In this document: positions 39,473 through 47,367 of the stretch, piece by piece
Layout: each line of letters begins with the position of its first letter
How positions within the stretch are numbered: the first letter of the stretch is position 1
From: Streptomyces sp. WAC05374
GTDB lineage: Bacteria > Actinomycetota > Actinomycetes > Streptomycetales > Streptomycetaceae
Assembly (NCBI RefSeq): GCF_004353505.1
Contig: NZ_SMNQ01000001.1
Span: 558,001-622,000 of the forward strand
DNA length: 64,000 nucleotides
Reading direction: 5' to 3'
The notes under the pieces: generated by a model
What the model saw: the letters and a program-made list of their open reading frames with translations, nothing else
The model's database searches: none
Told to the model about the DNA's origin: nothing
Made by a program: the position numbers and the translations under genes

Positions 39473-40594
39473 TCAGGTCAGGGTCAGGACGGGCTTGACC
39501 ACAGCGCCGCTCATGGCGGCGGCCGCCGCGTCCTCGATGGCGCCGAACGGAAACGTCTCCACGATCGCGTCGACCGGCAGGCGCCCGGCCCGGTACAGGT
39601 CGAGCAGGGCGGGGATGAAGGCGCGCGGCACGACACCGCCCTGGTTGACCCCGACGATGCGCGGGCCCCGGTCGAGCATCCGCGGCACGTCCAGCCGGAC
39701 GTCCGTCCCGGCGGGCGGCGCGCCGACCACCCCGCACACGCCCCCGACGGCGAGGCCGTCCACCGCCTGGCGCAGCACCCGGGGCAGGCCGCTCGTCTCC
39801 AGTGCGCGGTCCGCTCCGTGCCCGCCCGTCAGGTCGCGCACCGCCTCCAGGGGATCGGCCCCCCGCGGGTCGACCGCGTGGGTGGCGCCGAGCCGCAGGG
39901 CCAGGGCACGCCGCCCGGGGTGGGGGTCCACGGCGACGACCCGGGTGGCGGCGGTGAGCCGGGCGGCCATGACGGCGGCCAGGCCCACCGAGCCGGTGCC
40001 GTACACGGCGAGGGTGTGCCCGGTCTCGGGGCGCAGCACGTTGAGCACGGCGCCCGCGCCGGTCTGGACGCCGCAGCCGAGCGGGGCGACGACGTGGGGC
40101 GGCAGATCGGCGGGGACGGGCACCACGTCGCGTACGGAGGCCAGGGCGAGCGTCGCGAACGACGACTGGCCGAAGAAGTGCCCGTGCAGGGGCGCGTCCG
40201 CGTGCCGCCCGGTGCCGCGCACGGTGGGGCTGCCGTCCGGGCGGCTGCCGCCGAACAGGTTCAGCGCGGGCCAGTGGGCGCACCTGACGGGGTGACCGGT
40301 CAGGCAGGCCGGGCACGCCCCGCAGGAGGCGAAGCTCATGGCGACGGTGTCGCCGGGCGCCACGGAGGTGACGGCGGTGCCGACGGCCTCCACGGTGCCG
40401 GTGCCCTCGTGGCCGAGGACGGCGGGCAGGGGGAAGGGGGTGCGCCCGGCGCGGACGCTCAGGTCGGTGTGGCAGATCCCGACGGCGCGCATCCGGACGA
40501 GGACCTCGTCCGGGCGGGGAGCGTCGAGGCGTATCTCTTCGAGGGTGAAGGCGTGGTCGCGGGCGCGGACCACGGCGGCGGTGGCGAGGGGCAT
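39473..40594 (-). CDS. Zinc alcohol dehydrogenase of the cyclitol operon
   Basis: 373 residues from ATG 40594 (GGAG then 7 bases). MDR fold with catalytic zinc motif VGICHTDLSVRAG and LGHEGTG, structural-zinc cysteines CGACPACLTGHPVRC and NAD motif YGTGSVGLAAVMAARL. Closest in style to aryl-alcohol/XylB-type dehydrogenases. It is the last gene of the seven-gene cyclase operon, 18 bases after the GMC gene, so a cyclitol alcohol or ketone intermediate is the probable substrate, oxidised or reduced with NAD(P). Confidence 0.88.
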   Translation of the reverse strand: MPLATAAVVRARDHAFTLEEIRLDAPRPDEVLVRMRAVGICHTDLSVRAGRTPFPLPAVLGHEGTGTVEAVGTAVTSVAPGDTVAMSFASCGACPACLTGHPVRCAHWPALNLFGGSRPDGSPTVRGTGRHADAPLHGHFFGQSSFATLALASVRDVVPVPADLPPHVVAPLGCGVQTGAGAVLNVLRPETGHTLAVYGTGSVGLAAVMAARLTAATRVVAVDPHPGRRALALRLGATHAVDPRGADPLEAVRDLTGGHGADRALETSGLPRVLRQAVDGLAVGGVCGVVGAPPAGTDVRLDVPRMLDRGPRIVGVNQGGVVPRAFIPALLDLYRAGRLPVDAIVETFPFGAIEDAAAAAMSGAVVKPVLTLT

Positions 40595-40612
40595 GGGGGT
40601 CTCCACGGGGGG

Positions 40613-42148
40613 TCAGGGCAGGACGCCGCCCTCGCGGGCGGTGCGCAGTGCCTGGGCGGCGATGGTCAGGGTCGGGTTGACGGCGGCCGAGGACGGGAAG
40701 AAGCCGCCGTCGACGACGTACAGGTTGGGGACCTGGTGGCTGCGGCAGTACGGGTCGAGGACGGAGCGGGTCTCGTCGTGTCCGGCGACCGTGGTGCCGC
40801 ACTGGTGGCCGGTGGCCTCCACGCCCATCCGCCGGCTGAACACCAGCGGGTGGCCCGCGCGGCGCATCATGTGGGCCGCGCGGCGCACCAGGGCGCGGTG
40901 GGCGCGGGTGTTGGTGGGGCGGCGGCGCAGGACGACACCGCCGCGGGGACCCGGCAGGACGCGGTTGTCCGGGTCGGGCAGGTCCTCCGACATGACCCAC
41001 CAGTCCACGCTGCGCGCGGCCACGGCGTCCAGCAGGCGGCGCGGCAGGCGCGGGTGGGAGGCGGCCAGGGCGGCGCCGTGGACCTTGCCCATGAGCTGGA
41101 GGTTGCCCAGCGGGTGGTAGTGGTCGTTGACGGCCAGGGTCTTCTGGAACGTGACGGGGTTGCGGCGCCGCGGGTCGACGGCCATGAGCACGCTGTTGTT
41201 GTGCACCATCAGGTTGCGCCCGACGAGCCCGCTGCCGTTGGCCAGCCCGTCCGGGTGCGCCGCCCCGCCCGAACGCAGCAGCAGCGCGGCCGAGTTGATG
41301 GCCCCGCAGGACACCACGACGGTGCCCGCCCGGACCCGTATCGTCCGTCCGCCCCGCTCCGCCTCGACGGCGGTGACCCGGCGCCCGGCCGGGTCGGTCA
41401 GCAGCCGCTCGGCCCGGGTACGGGTCAGCAGCCGGACCGTCCCGGTGCGCAGCGCGGGCCGCAGCGCCCGGGTCTCCGCGTCGCTCTTGGCGCCGACGCG
41501 GCACGGGTGGGCGTCGCAGGTGCCGCAGCGCACGCAGGTGCCCCGGGCGCCCAGGTCGATGCCCAGCTCGATGGGGAACGGGTGGAGTCCCTGGGCCGTC
41601 AGCTTTGCCGCCAGTTCGCCGATGACGGGCTCGTGCGGGACGGCCGGGTGCGGATAGGGCACCGAGCGCGGCGGGGCCGTCGGGTCGGCGCCGTCCTGGC
41701 CGTGGACCCGATAGAGGCGCTCGGCCTCGCAGTAGTACGGCTCCAGGTCGGCGTACCGGAACGGCCAGGCGGGTGAGGCTCCCTCGAGCTGCTCGGTGGC
41801 GTCGAAGTCGCTCTCGCGGAGCCGGGGAAGGGCGGCGCCGTAGACCTTGGTGGTGCCGCCCACGTAGTAGTGGTTGGCGGGGGTGAACGCCCGGCCCTCG
41901 GCTGTGTGCCAGGGGCCGGCGTTGTGGTAGCGGCCCTCGCCGAAGACGGCGTCGGGCGACCAGTTGGCGTCCTCGCGCGGGAGGAAGCCCCCGCGTTCGA
42001 GGACCAGGACGCGGGCGCCGGTGGAGGCCAGGGCCCAGGCGAGGGTGGCGCCCCCGGCGCCCGATCCGATGACGGCGACGTCGGCGTCGTACGTCTCCTG
42101 CTCGCGGGTGACGACGGGCGGGGTGCCGGGACCCCAGATGCCGGTCAT
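40613..42148 (-). CDS. GMC-family FAD oxidoreductase of the cyclitol operon
   Basis: 511 residues from ATG 42148 with GGGAGG, overlapping the VOC gene by ATGA. FAD fold ADVAVIGSGAGGATLAWALA; GGTTKVYGAALPR; Cys-rich CVRCGTCDAHPCRVGAKSDA; substrate-side catalytic His/Asn in GHQCGTTVAG and AAVNPTLTIAAQAL. In cetoniacytone A biosynthesis, a pyranose-oxidase-type (GMC) enzyme accompanies the same cyclase/VOC pair, which makes oxidation of a C7 cyclitol hydroxyl a reasonable proposal. Substrate inferred from context only. Confidence 0.88.
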   Translation of the reverse strand: MTGIWGPGTPPVVTREQETYDADVAVIGSGAGGATLAWALASTGARVLVLERGGFLPREDANWSPDAVFGEGRYHNAGPWHTAEGRAFTPANHYYVGGTTKVYGAALPRLRESDFDATEQLEGASPAWPFRYADLEPYYCEAERLYRVHGQDGADPTAPPRSVPYPHPAVPHEPVIGELAAKLTAQGLHPFPIELGIDLGARGTCVRCGTCDAHPCRVGAKSDAETRALRPALRTGTVRLLTRTRAERLLTDPAGRRVTAVEAERGGRTIRVRAGTVVVSCGAINSAALLLRSGGAAHPDGLANGSGLVGRNLMVHNNSVLMAVDPRRRNPVTFQKTLAVNDHYHPLGNLQLMGKVHGAALAASHPRLPRRLLDAVAARSVDWWVMSEDLPDPDNRVLPGPRGGVVLRRRPTNTRAHRALVRRAAHMMRRAGHPLVFSRRMGVEATGHQCGTTVAGHDETRSVLDPYCRSHQVPNLYVVDGGFFPSSAAVNPTLTIAAQALRTAREGGVLP

Positions 42149-42699
42149 GGGGTGCCTCCCGAGGGGTCGAACAGCCGGACCGCGGTGGTGTCGTGGTACG
42201 GCAGGCGTGCGGGTGACTGGACGAGTTCGATGTGCAGGCCGAGCGGGGTGGCCAGGTAGATGAAGCGGGTCCCGGCGATGGGTCCCTCGCCGACGGTCTG
42301 CGGTTCGCCCAGGGGGCGGACGCCGTGGTGCGCGGTGAGATGGCGCAGCGAGGCGTCGAAGTCGTCGGTCCACAGGGCGAGGTGGTGGCCGCCCCAGTCG
42401 CTGTTGCGGGGGTGGGTGCGGCGCTGGTCGGGCGCGGTGTACTCGAACAGCTCGATGTTGGTGACCGCGCCGAGGCGCAGCATGGCGATGTGCGCGACGG
42501 CGTCGGGGTGCACGCCGAGCTGGCGGGCCATCCACCGGCCGCCCGGGTCGGCTATGGGGCCGGTGCGGTAGGCGAGTTCGGCGCCCAGCGCGCGGGTGAG
42601 GAAGCCGACCGCCTCGTCGAGGTCGGGCACGGTGTAGGCGACGTGGTGGACGGCGGTGACGCCGGGCACGCCGGGCACGGGACGGGGGCGGGGATTCAT
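42145..42699 (-). CDS. VOC-superfamily protein, candidate 2-epi-5-epi-valiolone epimerase-like
   Basis: 184 residues from ATG 42699 overlapping the upstream cupin stop (ATGA). Two VOC half-modules are visible: VTAVHHVAYTVPDLDEAV with IELFEYTAP, and DWGGHHLALWTDDFDA with LGLHIELVQSP; the His, Glu, His, Glu metal ligands are all present. In the cetoniacytone cluster, CetB, a VOC protein, was shown to epimerise 2-epi-5-epi-valiolone; position beside an EEVS-type cyclase suggests the same role. It could instead be a dioxygenase or an unrelated isomerase. Confidence 0.82.
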   Translation of the reverse strand: MNPRPRPVPGVPGVTAVHHVAYTVPDLDEAVGFLTRALGAELAYRTGPIADPGGRWMARQLGVHPDAVAHIAMLRLGAVTNIELFEYTAPDQRRTHPRNSDWGGHHLALWTDDFDASLRHLTAHHGVRPLGEPQTVGEGPIAGTRFIYLATPLGLHIELVQSPARLPYHDTTAVRLFDPSGGTP

Positions 42700-43154
42700 G
42701 ACGGGTACTCCTCGGGGTGCGTCGCGGCGGGGCCGGTCGGCGCCGGGTCGGCGGGGTGCCGGGCGCCGGGGGCGGGGCTCTGGGGTACGGACGGGGTACG
42801 GGGCGGCAGCGTGCGGGTGACCGCGGCCGGGGTGAGGGTGAGGCACAGCAGGTCGGCGCCGTGCGGGCCGGCGGTGAGCCGGACGTCCCGACCGTGCCGG
42901 GCGAGCACGAGGGCGCCCTCGGTGAGCGGCGGCGGGTCGCCGCCGGCCGTGACGGAGCCGGCCAGGACGTACCAGGCGGCCTCGGTGCCGTCCCGGCCGG
43001 TCAGGTCGAGGCGGGTGCCGGGGTCGAGGCGCACCTCGTCGACGGCCTCGCACTCGCTGTGGAGCATGCCGCGGCGGGCCAGGCAGCGGATGGTGGTGCG
43101 CTCCCCGCCCGTGCCGAGGAGGACGGCGGCCCGGGTGCCGGAGTGGATGATCAT
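42696..43154 (-). CDS. Cupin-fold protein lacking metal ligands
   Basis: 152 residues from ATG 43154 (GGAGGAG upstream), overlapping genes on both sides by ATGA. Beta-strand pattern with DEVRLDPGTRLDLTG, AAWYVLAGSVTAGG and TEGALVLARHGRDVRLTAG has cupin rhythm, but the His-x-His...Glu and distal His metal ligands are missing. The C-terminal 45 residues are Pro-rich and disordered. Probably a non-catalytic or metal-free cupin partner in the cyclitol pathway; assignment rests on fold pattern and context. Confidence 0.65.
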   Translation of the reverse strand: MIIHSGTRAAVLLGTGGERTTIRCLARRGMLHSECEAVDEVRLDPGTRLDLTGRDGTEAAWYVLAGSVTAGGDPPPLTEGALVLARHGRDVRLTAGPHGADLLCLTLTPAAVTRTLPPRTPSVPQSPAPGARHPADPAPTGPAATHPEEYPS

Positions 43155-43849
43155 CGTTGCTCCTCCGGTACGGCGAGTACGGCGTGGAAGTACTCCAGCC
43201 CCTCGGCGCCCGCGCTCAGCCACGCGGAGGTGCCGAGCGGCAGGGTGAGGGAGGTGCCCCGGGCCACCGACACGTGCCGGCCGGTGGCGCGGGCGGTACC
43301 GGTGCCTCCCGTGACGAACACGGTGTGCTCCTCGCCGTGGGCGTCCAGCGCGGCGCTGCCGCCGGGCGCCAGTCGGGTGAGGCGTACCGTGCGCAGCGGG
43401 CCGGTGAGGACGCCCGACGCGTCCAGCGGGCCGTGGCCACGCAGGTCGCGGACGACGGCGCTGCGGTGGTGACGGTCCATCTGCTGCTCCTTGGTGGTGG
43501 TGAGTTCGACGACCAGCCAGGCCAGGGGCCGGCGCCCGGTGTTGCGGAGGGCGTGACGGGTGCCGAGGCCCGTCAGGACGGTGTCGCCCGCCCTGACCGG
43601 GTGGGGGCGGCCGTCCAGGGTGATCTCGCCGCGTCCGGAGAGCAGGAAGTACAGCTCCTCGGTACGGGAGTGGAGGTGCTCCCCGCTGACCCCGCCGGGC
43701 GGCAGCCAGGCCCATTCGACGGCCTCCCAGCCGCCGTGCAGGCCGGTGCGGCGGGCCAGGCAGGTCCAGCGGGAGTGCCCCGCGGCGGCGTGCACGCCGT
43801 GGACGTCGGCGGGGGCGTGCACATCGGCGACGACGACTGCCTCACGCAC
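43151..43849 (-). CDS. Bicupin with one intact metal site
   Basis: 232 residues from GTG 43849, overlapping the cyclase gene by 8 bases. The first cupin (about 30-115) keeps metal ligands: GEHLHSRTEELYFLLSGRG (His, His, Glu) and GLGTRHALRN (His). The second cupin (about 130-228; GGSAALDAHGEEHTVFVTGG) lacks the distal His set and looks degenerate. Cupins in sugar pathways act as isomerases, epimerases or dioxygenases. In this operon it may act on the cyclase product; no closer function can be claimed. Confidence 0.78.
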   Translation of the reverse strand: MREAVVVADVHAPADVHGVHAAAGHSRWTCLARRTGLHGGWEAVEWAWLPPGGVSGEHLHSRTEELYFLLSGRGEITLDGRPHPVRAGDTVLTGLGTRHALRNTGRRPLAWLVVELTTTKEQQMDRHHRSAVVRDLRGHGPLDASGVLTGPLRTVRLTRLAPGGSAALDAHGEEHTVFVTGGTGTARATGRHVSVARGTSLTLPLGTSAWLSAGAEGLEYFHAVLAVPEEQR

Positions 43850-45038
43850 GGCCGGCCACCTCCCCCAGGGCGGCCAGGTCGCCGGCCGCGCGGGCCAGTT
43901 CGCCGGTGGTCAGGTCGTTGGCGAACACGGAGCCGCCGATGCCCACGGGCAGCGGCAGGCGCTGCTTGCCGTCGCGGTGGCGGACCGTGTCGGCGAGCGC
44001 CTCCTTGAGGACGTCCGGTGCGCACAAGGGGTGCGTGACCGGCAGGCCCAGGGTGCGCATCACGTCCAGGACACGGTCGCGCTGACCGGCGCTGACCAGG
44101 CCGCGCCGGTGGGCGATGACGGTGGTGAGCGCCATGTCGAGGGCGACGGCCTCGCCGTGCAGGAGCGCGGGCAGGGCGCGCATCTCCAGCGTGGGGCTGA
44201 AGGAGTGGCCGTAGTCCACGACGCGTTCCAGGCGGTGTTCCCAGAGGTTGTCGTGGAGCTCTTCGAGCATGCCGTGCACGGCCCGGGCGAGGACCTCGTC
44301 GGCCGCCGTCCCGGCCGCCTGGAAGCGGTCGGCGACGAGCCGGGAGCCGTGGGACTCCAGCAGGCCGAAGAGGTCGGCGTCCTTGATCAGCGCGATCTTG
44401 AGGATCTCCGCCATGCCGTTGCTGACGTGCCGCTCGTCCAGGGTGGCGAGGAAGCCGGGGTCCAGCAGGGTCTCGGTGGCGGGGTGGTAGGTGCCCAGCC
44501 GGTTCTTGCCGGTGCCGAAGTTGACGCCGGTCTTGGCGCCCACTCCGGCGTCGACCAGCCCGACGAGTGTGGTGGGCACGCGGACGTACGGGGTGCTGCG
44601 CCGGTACAGGCTGCACGCCAGCCCGACGATGTCGAGCAGGACGCCGCCGCCGACCGCGACGACCGGCTCCCGGCGACGGTCCAGTCCGAACCGGTCCATG
44701 GCGGCGACCACGGAGAAGACGGAGTCCATGGTCTTGAGCCGCTCGTGGGCGGGCAGGACGTGGACGGCGTACTCGTCGGGTCCGCGGGCTTCGCAGTAGG
44801 CGCGGATCACGTCGCCGTACAGCATGTCGACGCGTTCCTCGACGACCAGGAGCCGCCGGCCCGGGGGCGGGCCGCCGTCGACGGCTCCGGCCCGGGCGAG
44901 GGCGCTGTTGCCCGGGGTGAAGACGCCGGGTGCGAAGCCGACGCGGTAGCTGACGGGTTTGGCGGTGCTGACGGTCCAGGCGCGGGCCGGGCCGCCGTGG
45001 GTGAACAGTCCGTGCGGGGCGGTGTGGTGGGCGAACAT
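43842..45038 (-). CDS. 2-epi-5-epi-valiolone synthase-type sugar phosphate cyclase
   Basis: 398 residues from ATG 45038 (GGAGAGG upstream). The opening WTVSTAKPVSYRV and VPTTLVGLVDAGVGAKTGVN, GKNRLGTYHPA match EEVS enzymes (AcbC, ValA, CetA) rather than dehydroquinate synthase. Metal ligands are retained: Glu in NGMAEILKIA, His in DYGHSFSPTLE, His in LLHGEAVALDM. Dehydroquinate synthase residues Asn268 and His275 (A. nidulans numbering) are Asp and Pro here (DYGHSFSP), a diagnostic EEVS exchange. Predicted reaction: cyclisation of sedoheptulose 7-phosphate to 2-epi-5-epi-valiolone using NAD+ and a divalent metal. EVS or another C7 cyclase specificity remains possible. Confidence 0.9.
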   Translation of the reverse strand: MFAHHTAPHGLFTHGGPARAWTVSTAKPVSYRVGFAPGVFTPGNSALARAGAVDGGPPPGRRLLVVEERVDMLYGDVIRAYCEARGPDEYAVHVLPAHERLKTMDSVFSVVAAMDRFGLDRRREPVVAVGGGVLLDIVGLACSLYRRSTPYVRVPTTLVGLVDAGVGAKTGVNFGTGKNRLGTYHPATETLLDPGFLATLDERHVSNGMAEILKIALIKDADLFGLLESHGSRLVADRFQAAGTAADEVLARAVHGMLEELHDNLWEHRLERVVDYGHSFSPTLEMRALPALLHGEAVALDMALTTVIAHRRGLVSAGQRDRVLDVMRTLGLPVTHPLCAPDVLKEALADTVRHRDGKQRLPLPVGIGGSVFANDLTTGELARAAGDLAALGEVAGRA

Positions 45039-45052
45039 GCCTCTCCTCGGGA

Positions 45053-46165
45053 TCAGTGGGTGATGAGCAGGTCGGGTACGGGGGTGTGGGGGGCGATCAC
45101 GCCGAGCGCCGGGCGCAGGACGTCGTCGTCGACCTCGGTGAGCATCCGGCCGCGTACGACGTGGGGGGCGCCGAGCCCGTCGAGCAGCACCATCCGGGCG
45201 GGTCCGGCGTTCGGGACCGGTACCGGGCCGCCGGGCGCGCCGCGCCGCAGGGCGGCCGCGAGGGCGTCCGTGGTGAGCGGGGCGGGCAGCTCGCGCGGGG
45301 CGCCCCAGCGCTCCATCAGCTCGTGGTGGGCGCGCTCGGCGGCCGGGTCGAGCAGTCCGAGCAGGACGGCGATCCGGGCGGCGACGAGCATGCCGAGCGC
45401 GGCGGCGTCGCCCTCGCTCGTCCGCGGGTCCAGCGACAGCAGGGCGTCCGCGACGGTGCGGCCGTAGCGGAACGCCATGGCCGGGCCCTGTTCGCTCGGG
45501 TCGTAGGACATGAGCGTGGCGCGGATGTCGGCGTTCAGGGCGACGACACGGGCCATGAGCCCGGCGTCGAAGCCGGTGACGTCGGGGCGCAGCAGGGCCG
45601 CGGCCGTGTCGTAGAAGGACGGGCTGACCGCCAGGACGTTCCTGACGAGGGCCGCGAGCCCGGTGCGCAGCCCGTCCGGCGGCAGGGTGCGCAGCAGGTC
45701 GGGCTGGGCCCACACCAGGGTGGGTGCCAGGCCGTGGGCGGCCGGGTGCTCCAGGGTCAGGGCCGTGTCGGTCATGGCCCGGGGGGTCGTGGGCACCAGG
45801 ATCAGCCGCGGCCGGGTGCCCGGTCCGGCGGCGAGCCGGGCGGCCGCCTCGATGGTGCGGCTGCCGCCCAGGGCGACGATCACGGTGTCCGGGGTGGGAG
45901 TGGCGTGCCGGGCCGTGCCGGTGCCGGACGCCGCGAGGACGCGTGTGGGGGCGGCGGAGCCGAGCGCGCTCAGCACGCGTGCGGTGTGGGCGCGCGGCAG
46001 CCCCGCGTCGGTGACCAGCCAGAACGCGTCCGCCGCCAGTCCGGTGGCGATCCGCGTCAGCTCCTGCCAGGCGTCGTCCCCGGTGCGGATGAGGACGGGG
46101 AAGTGGAGGTTGCCGGCGAGTATGGCGCGGTCCATGGCGATGGCCGGTGAGGTGGTGGGGTTCAT
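45053..46165 (-). CDS. Sugar-phosphate-cyclase-fold pseudoenzyme
   Basis: 370 residues from ATG 46165, first gene of the cyclitol operon and 14 bases before the EEVS-type gene. The fold is recognisable: VIVALGGSRTIEAAARLAA, LILVPTTPRAMTDTALTL, LLRTLPPDGLRTGLAALVRN, MAFRYGRTVADALLSL and SEGDAAALGMLVAARIA line up with the neighbour's GGGVLLDIVGLA, VPTTLVGLVDA, NGMAEILK, VVDYGHSFSP and LHGEAVALDM. All three metal ligands are replaced (Glu to Ala, His to Arg, His to Glu) and the GKN motif is gone, so it cannot work as a normal cyclase. Likely a structural or regulatory partner. Confidence 0.72.
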   Translation of the reverse strand: MNPTTSPAIAMDRAILAGNLHFPVLIRTGDDAWQELTRIATGLAADAFWLVTDAGLPRAHTARVLSALGSAAPTRVLAASGTGTARHATPTPDTVIVALGGSRTIEAAARLAAGPGTRPRLILVPTTPRAMTDTALTLEHPAAHGLAPTLVWAQPDLLRTLPPDGLRTGLAALVRNVLAVSPSFYDTAAALLRPDVTGFDAGLMARVVALNADIRATLMSYDPSEQGPAMAFRYGRTVADALLSLDPRTSEGDAAALGMLVAARIAVLLGLLDPAAERAHHELMERWGAPRELPAPLTTDALAAALRRGAPGGPVPVPNAGPARMVLLDGLGAPHVVRGRMLTEVDDDVLRPALGVIAPHTPVPDLLITH

Positions 46166-46433
46166 GAGGGGTTCACTCGTTCACTGGTGCGTGTCGGAAT
46201 GTCGCCCCTTCACCGTCCGGGGCCCGCTGTCCCGGCCGCCTGAGGCTGCGGCCCCCTCCCGGCCCCGGGCGCGGCCCTGTCCGTGCGGCCCGCGCCCGGG
46301 GCCCGGCGGCCGGCCGCACCGGGACAGGGGCGGGGGCGCGGGCCCGGGCGTCCCGGGACACGGGGCCCGGGCGTGGGCACCCGGTGGCGGGACCGGCTCG
46401 GGCGATCTCCGCGACGGCGCGCGCCGCGTGTCA

Positions 46434-46439
46434 TACGAT
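46434..46439 (+). promoter_or_regulatory. -10 element of the amino-acid ABC operon
   Basis: TACGAT at 46434-46439 fits the TAnnnT consensus; no good -35 is visible at 16-19 bases. A transcript from about 46446 would carry the two 12-base repeats at its 5' end before GTG 46516. Confidence 0.45.
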
Positions 46440-46460
46440 CACGCCCGGCGGCTGCGTCAA

Positions 46461-46484
46461 CCGGCGTCACCCCCGGCGTCACCC
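46461..46484 (+). repeat. Perfect tandem 12-bp direct repeat
   Basis: CCGGCGTCACCC occurs twice back to back (46461-46472 and 46473-46484) with a degenerate copy just before (GGCTGCGTCAAC). It lies between the -10 element and the lipoprotein start, a good position for an operator or an mRNA leader element. Confidence 0.7.
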
Positions 46485-46515
46485 AGAGGCCGCCCCGCGC
46501 TCATGGAGGTCAACC

Positions 46516-47367
46516 GTGACGAGGACTGCCGGCGGCGAGCGACGCGCCCCCCACACCCCCCGAACCGTCTTCACCGCCTGTGCCGCCGCGGCCGGGCTGC
46601 TGCTCACCGCCACCGGGTGCGGGAACGGCGACGAGGGGCCCGGCGAGGCGGCGGGCGGGGTGCCCGTGGTCGAGAAGGGCAAGCTGACGACCTGCACCCA
46701 TCTGCCGTATCCGCCCTTCCAGTTCGAACAGGACGGCGAGATCGTCGGCTTCGACGTGGCGCTGGTCGACCTGGTGGCGAAGAACCTCCAGGTCGAACAG
46801 AAGATCCTCGACACGCCGTTCGAGAACTTCAAGACCGGCGCGTTCCTCAACTCCGGCGAGTGCGACCTGGCCGCCGCCGGCATGACGATCACCGAGGACC
46901 GCAAGAAGAACGTCGACTTCTCCGTCCCCTACTTCGACGCCACCCAGGCGCTGCTGGCGAGCAGGAAGAGCGGCGTCACCACCCTGGCCCAGGTCAAGGA
47001 GAAGAAGCTCAAGCTCGGCGCCCAGGCGGAGACCACCGGAGAGAGCTACGCCAAGAGCCAGGGCTTCGACCCGGTGGCGTTCGAGAGCTCCGACGCGGTG
47101 CTCAACGGGCTGCGCACCGGCCAGGTGGACGCGGTCGTCATCGACTACCCGGTCGTGCAGGGCTGGCTGAAGGACAAGGCCAACGCCGACGCCTTCGCCC
47201 TGGGGCAGAACATCGAGACCGGTGAGCAGTACGGCTTCTCGGTGAAGAAGGGCAACGACAAGCTGCGGGCAGCGATCGACAAGGCCATCAAGGACGCCAG
47301 GGCCGACGGCACGTACGACAAGCTCTACGAGCAGTGGATCGGCCCGCTGCCCAAGGACCCGTCGTGA
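46516..47367 (+). CDS. Polar amino acid ABC transporter substrate-binding lipoprotein
   Basis: 283 residues from GTG 46516 with GGAGG 6 bases upstream. Signal peptide with lipobox ...LLTATGC. The mature part has KLTTCTHLPYPPFQFEQDGE, GFDVALVDLVAKNL, CDLAAAGMTITEDRKKNVDF and GEQYGFSVKKGNDKLRAAI, which define the SBP_bac_3 family for polar amino acids. Ligand (Gln, Glu, Arg, cystine or similar) is not decidable. GTGA overlap with the permease; first gene of a three-gene uptake operon divergent from the cyclitol genes. Confidence 0.92.
   Translation: MTRTAGGERRAPHTPRTVFTACAAAAGLLLTATGCGNGDEGPGEAAGGVPVVEKGKLTTCTHLPYPPFQFEQDGEIVGFDVALVDLVAKNLQVEQKILDTPFENFKTGAFLNSGECDLAAAGMTITEDRKKNVDFSVPYFDATQALLASRKSGVTTLAQVKEKKLKLGAQAETTGESYAKSQGFDPVAFESSDAVLNGLRTGQVDAVVIDYPVVQGWLKDKANADAFALGQNIETGEQYGFSVKKGNDKLRAAIDKAIKDARADGTYDKLYEQWIGPLPKDPS

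Larger units (their letters stand above)
46166..46515. other. Divergent intergenic region, extremely GC-rich with a long hairpin
   Basis: 350 bases without a supportable gene, between the cyclitol operon and the ABC transporter. It holds a large inverted repeat (CCGGGCGCGGCC near 46263, GGCCCGCGCCCGG near 46289) and further CCCGGG-rich blocks, then a -10 candidate and tandem repeats listed separately. No clear minus-strand promoter for the cyclitol operon was placed. Confidence 0.5.

Noticed and set aside
39473..46165. Shikimate-pathway locus (aroB-like cyclase)
   Set aside because: The cyclase carries EEVS-type Asp and Pro in place of the dehydroquinate synthase Asn and His, and no other aro gene is present.
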